DNA of 64,000 nt, taken from Pyrinomonadaceae bacterium (lineage in GTDB: Bacteria > Acidobacteriota > Blastocatellia > Pyrinomonadales > Pyrinomonadaceae). A program made the translations under genes and the position numbers. The notes under the pieces are model-generated. The model saw only the letters and a list, made by a program, of their open reading frames with translations, was not told where the DNA came from and made no database searches. Below are positions 63,353 through 64,000 of the stretch, piece after piece; position 1 is the first letter of the stretch; each line of letters starts with the position of its first letter. Location of the stretch: contig JAVEDP010000038.1 in NCBI GenBank assembly GCA_030841085.1, forward strand, positions 62,001-126,000. The letters are read 5' to 3'.

Positions 63353-64000
63353 ATGACTGACCTGCCGTCCGACTCAGTAACGAAAACACCTGCCGCGCTC
63401 GGGTTTTACATGCCCGCGGAGTGGCGCGCGCATGAGGCGACCTGGCTCTCCTGGCCCAAGGATCCTGAAACCTGGCCGGGACGCGTGCCGCAGGTTGAAA
63501 ATATTTTTCTGCAGATGATGGCAGCGCTCGCCCCTCATGAAACTGTTAATCTGCTGGTCGACGATGAAGAGACTGAACAGTCGGTTGGCGCGCGTTGCAC
63601 GTTTACCGGCGCCGAGAACATTCGCTTTCATCGCATTCCTACCGTCGATTCCTGGATACGCGATTATGGTCCAAACTTTTTAGTGTCCGAAGTGTCCGAC
63701 AAACTTCAGTTTGTCGAAGAAGCGTCGCAGGTGTCTGCTGCGACGGTAAGCGACAAACTAAAGTTTATCGGACAGGGGGACGGACAGCGGCTCGCCTTTA
63801 ACGATTGGGTTTTCAACGCCTGGGGAAACAAGTATGAAGAGCTGAAGCAGGATGATGCGATTCCGCGACGTCTTGAGAGCTTGTTGAAAGTGCCGCGCTT
63901 CGAACCCGGCATCGTGATGGAAGGCGGCTCGCTTGAAGTGAATGGCGCGGGCTGCGTTTTGACGACCGAGCAATGCCTCTTGAATCCTAACCGCAACCCA
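63353..64000 (+). CDS. aguA: Agmatine deiminase AguA (partial, runs off the window)
   Basis: The frame is open from ATG at 63353 to the window end (216 codons). The start region FYMPAEWRAHEATWLSWP, the WIRDYGPNF motif near 101 and VMEGGSLEVNGAGC near 183, ending LNPNRNP, identify agmatine deiminase, which turns agmatine into N-carbamoylputrescine. The catalytic Cys and the C-terminal half lie beyond the window. Residues about 112-141 are an extra segment, coded by a palindromic element at 63693-63774, between the RDYGP motif and the FNDWVFNAWG motif; in the usual enzyme these lie closer. The reading frame stays open through it. Confidence 0.9.
   Translation, partial: MTDLPSDSVTKTPAALGFYMPAEWRAHEATWLSWPKDPETWPGRVPQVENIFLQMMAALAPHETVNLLVDDEETEQSVGARCTFTGAENIRFHRIPTVDSWIRDYGPNFLVSEVSDKLQFVEEASQVSAATVSDKLKFIGQGDGQRLAFNDWVFNAWGNKYEELKQDDAIPRRLESLLKVPRFEPGIVMEGGSLEVNGAGCVLTTEQCLLNPNRNP
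63693..63774. repeat. Nested palindrome inserted in frame in aguA
   Basis: The outer arms 63693-63716 and 63751-63774 are inverted copies (TGTCCGACAAACT... and ...TTTATCGGACA). Each arm is itself self-complementary (CGACAAACT/AGTTTGTCG). An inner 8-bp stem (CGTCGCAG/CTGCGACG) lies between. The 82 nt code for about 27 extra residues in AguA without a stop. Confidence 0.85.

Overview
The window looks like a chromosomal segment of a Gram-negative bacterium, most consistent with Acidobacteriota and perhaps class Blastocatellia (inference from gene content; no rRNA is present). Supporting signs are the lipid A and LPS-export genes (lpxB, lpxD, lptD), an Oar-type TonB-dependent receptor with an N-terminal carboxypeptidase-regulatory domain, DUF4214 proteins, DUF4384 proteins linked to a caspase-like protease and a Ser/Thr kinase, and a Tes-like radical SAM protein (Acidobacteriota make membrane-spanning lipids). 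No phage, IS element or CRISPR array was seen.

Layout. (1) 1-17.6 kb is a surface-glycan and membrane glycosyltransferase region: GT2 and DUF2304, methyltransferases, a polytopic GT-C-like protein, a GT4-methyltransferase fusion, a CmoB-like methyltransferase, YfhO, a GT39-like protein and another GT4. Four consecutive plus-strand products (2172-9138) end in, or consist of, the same roughly 110-residue Trp-rich Ig-like module. (2) 17.8-22.5 kb holds two convergent secreted DUF4214 proteins, one fused to a subtilisin-like protease. (3) 22.7-28.0 kb is the LPS block lptD, lpxB, lpxD. (4) 28.1-34.4 kb holds a lipase-CHAT protease fusion, divergent from a Tes-like radical SAM protein. (5) 34.5-50.0 kb holds a secreted protein, an orphan HisKA protein, tRNA-Gln, a small protein resembling the propeptide of the convergent subtilase next to it, an unknown protein, a tight operon of caspase-WD40, Ser/Thr kinase-DUF4384 and DUF4384, and two secreted proteins. 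(6) 50.3-64 kb is more ordinary: an outer-membrane protein, the TonB receptor, a processive GT2, a DUF2085 protein, GlpX, a response regulator, an acyl-CoA dehydrogenase, and an aguB - membrane protein - aguA putrescine operon cut by the window end.

The candidates most worth follow-up are the protease/kinase cluster at 28-48 kb, which carries three unrelated protease folds with intact catalytic residues, a DUF4384 pair and a probable free subtilase inhibitor; the shared module of the glycan operon; and the Tes-like enzyme. Intergenic space is unusually rich in palindromic elements of several sequence families. One class is built of inverted arrays of 7-nt tandem repeats (five loci). Another palindrome lies in frame inside aguA.
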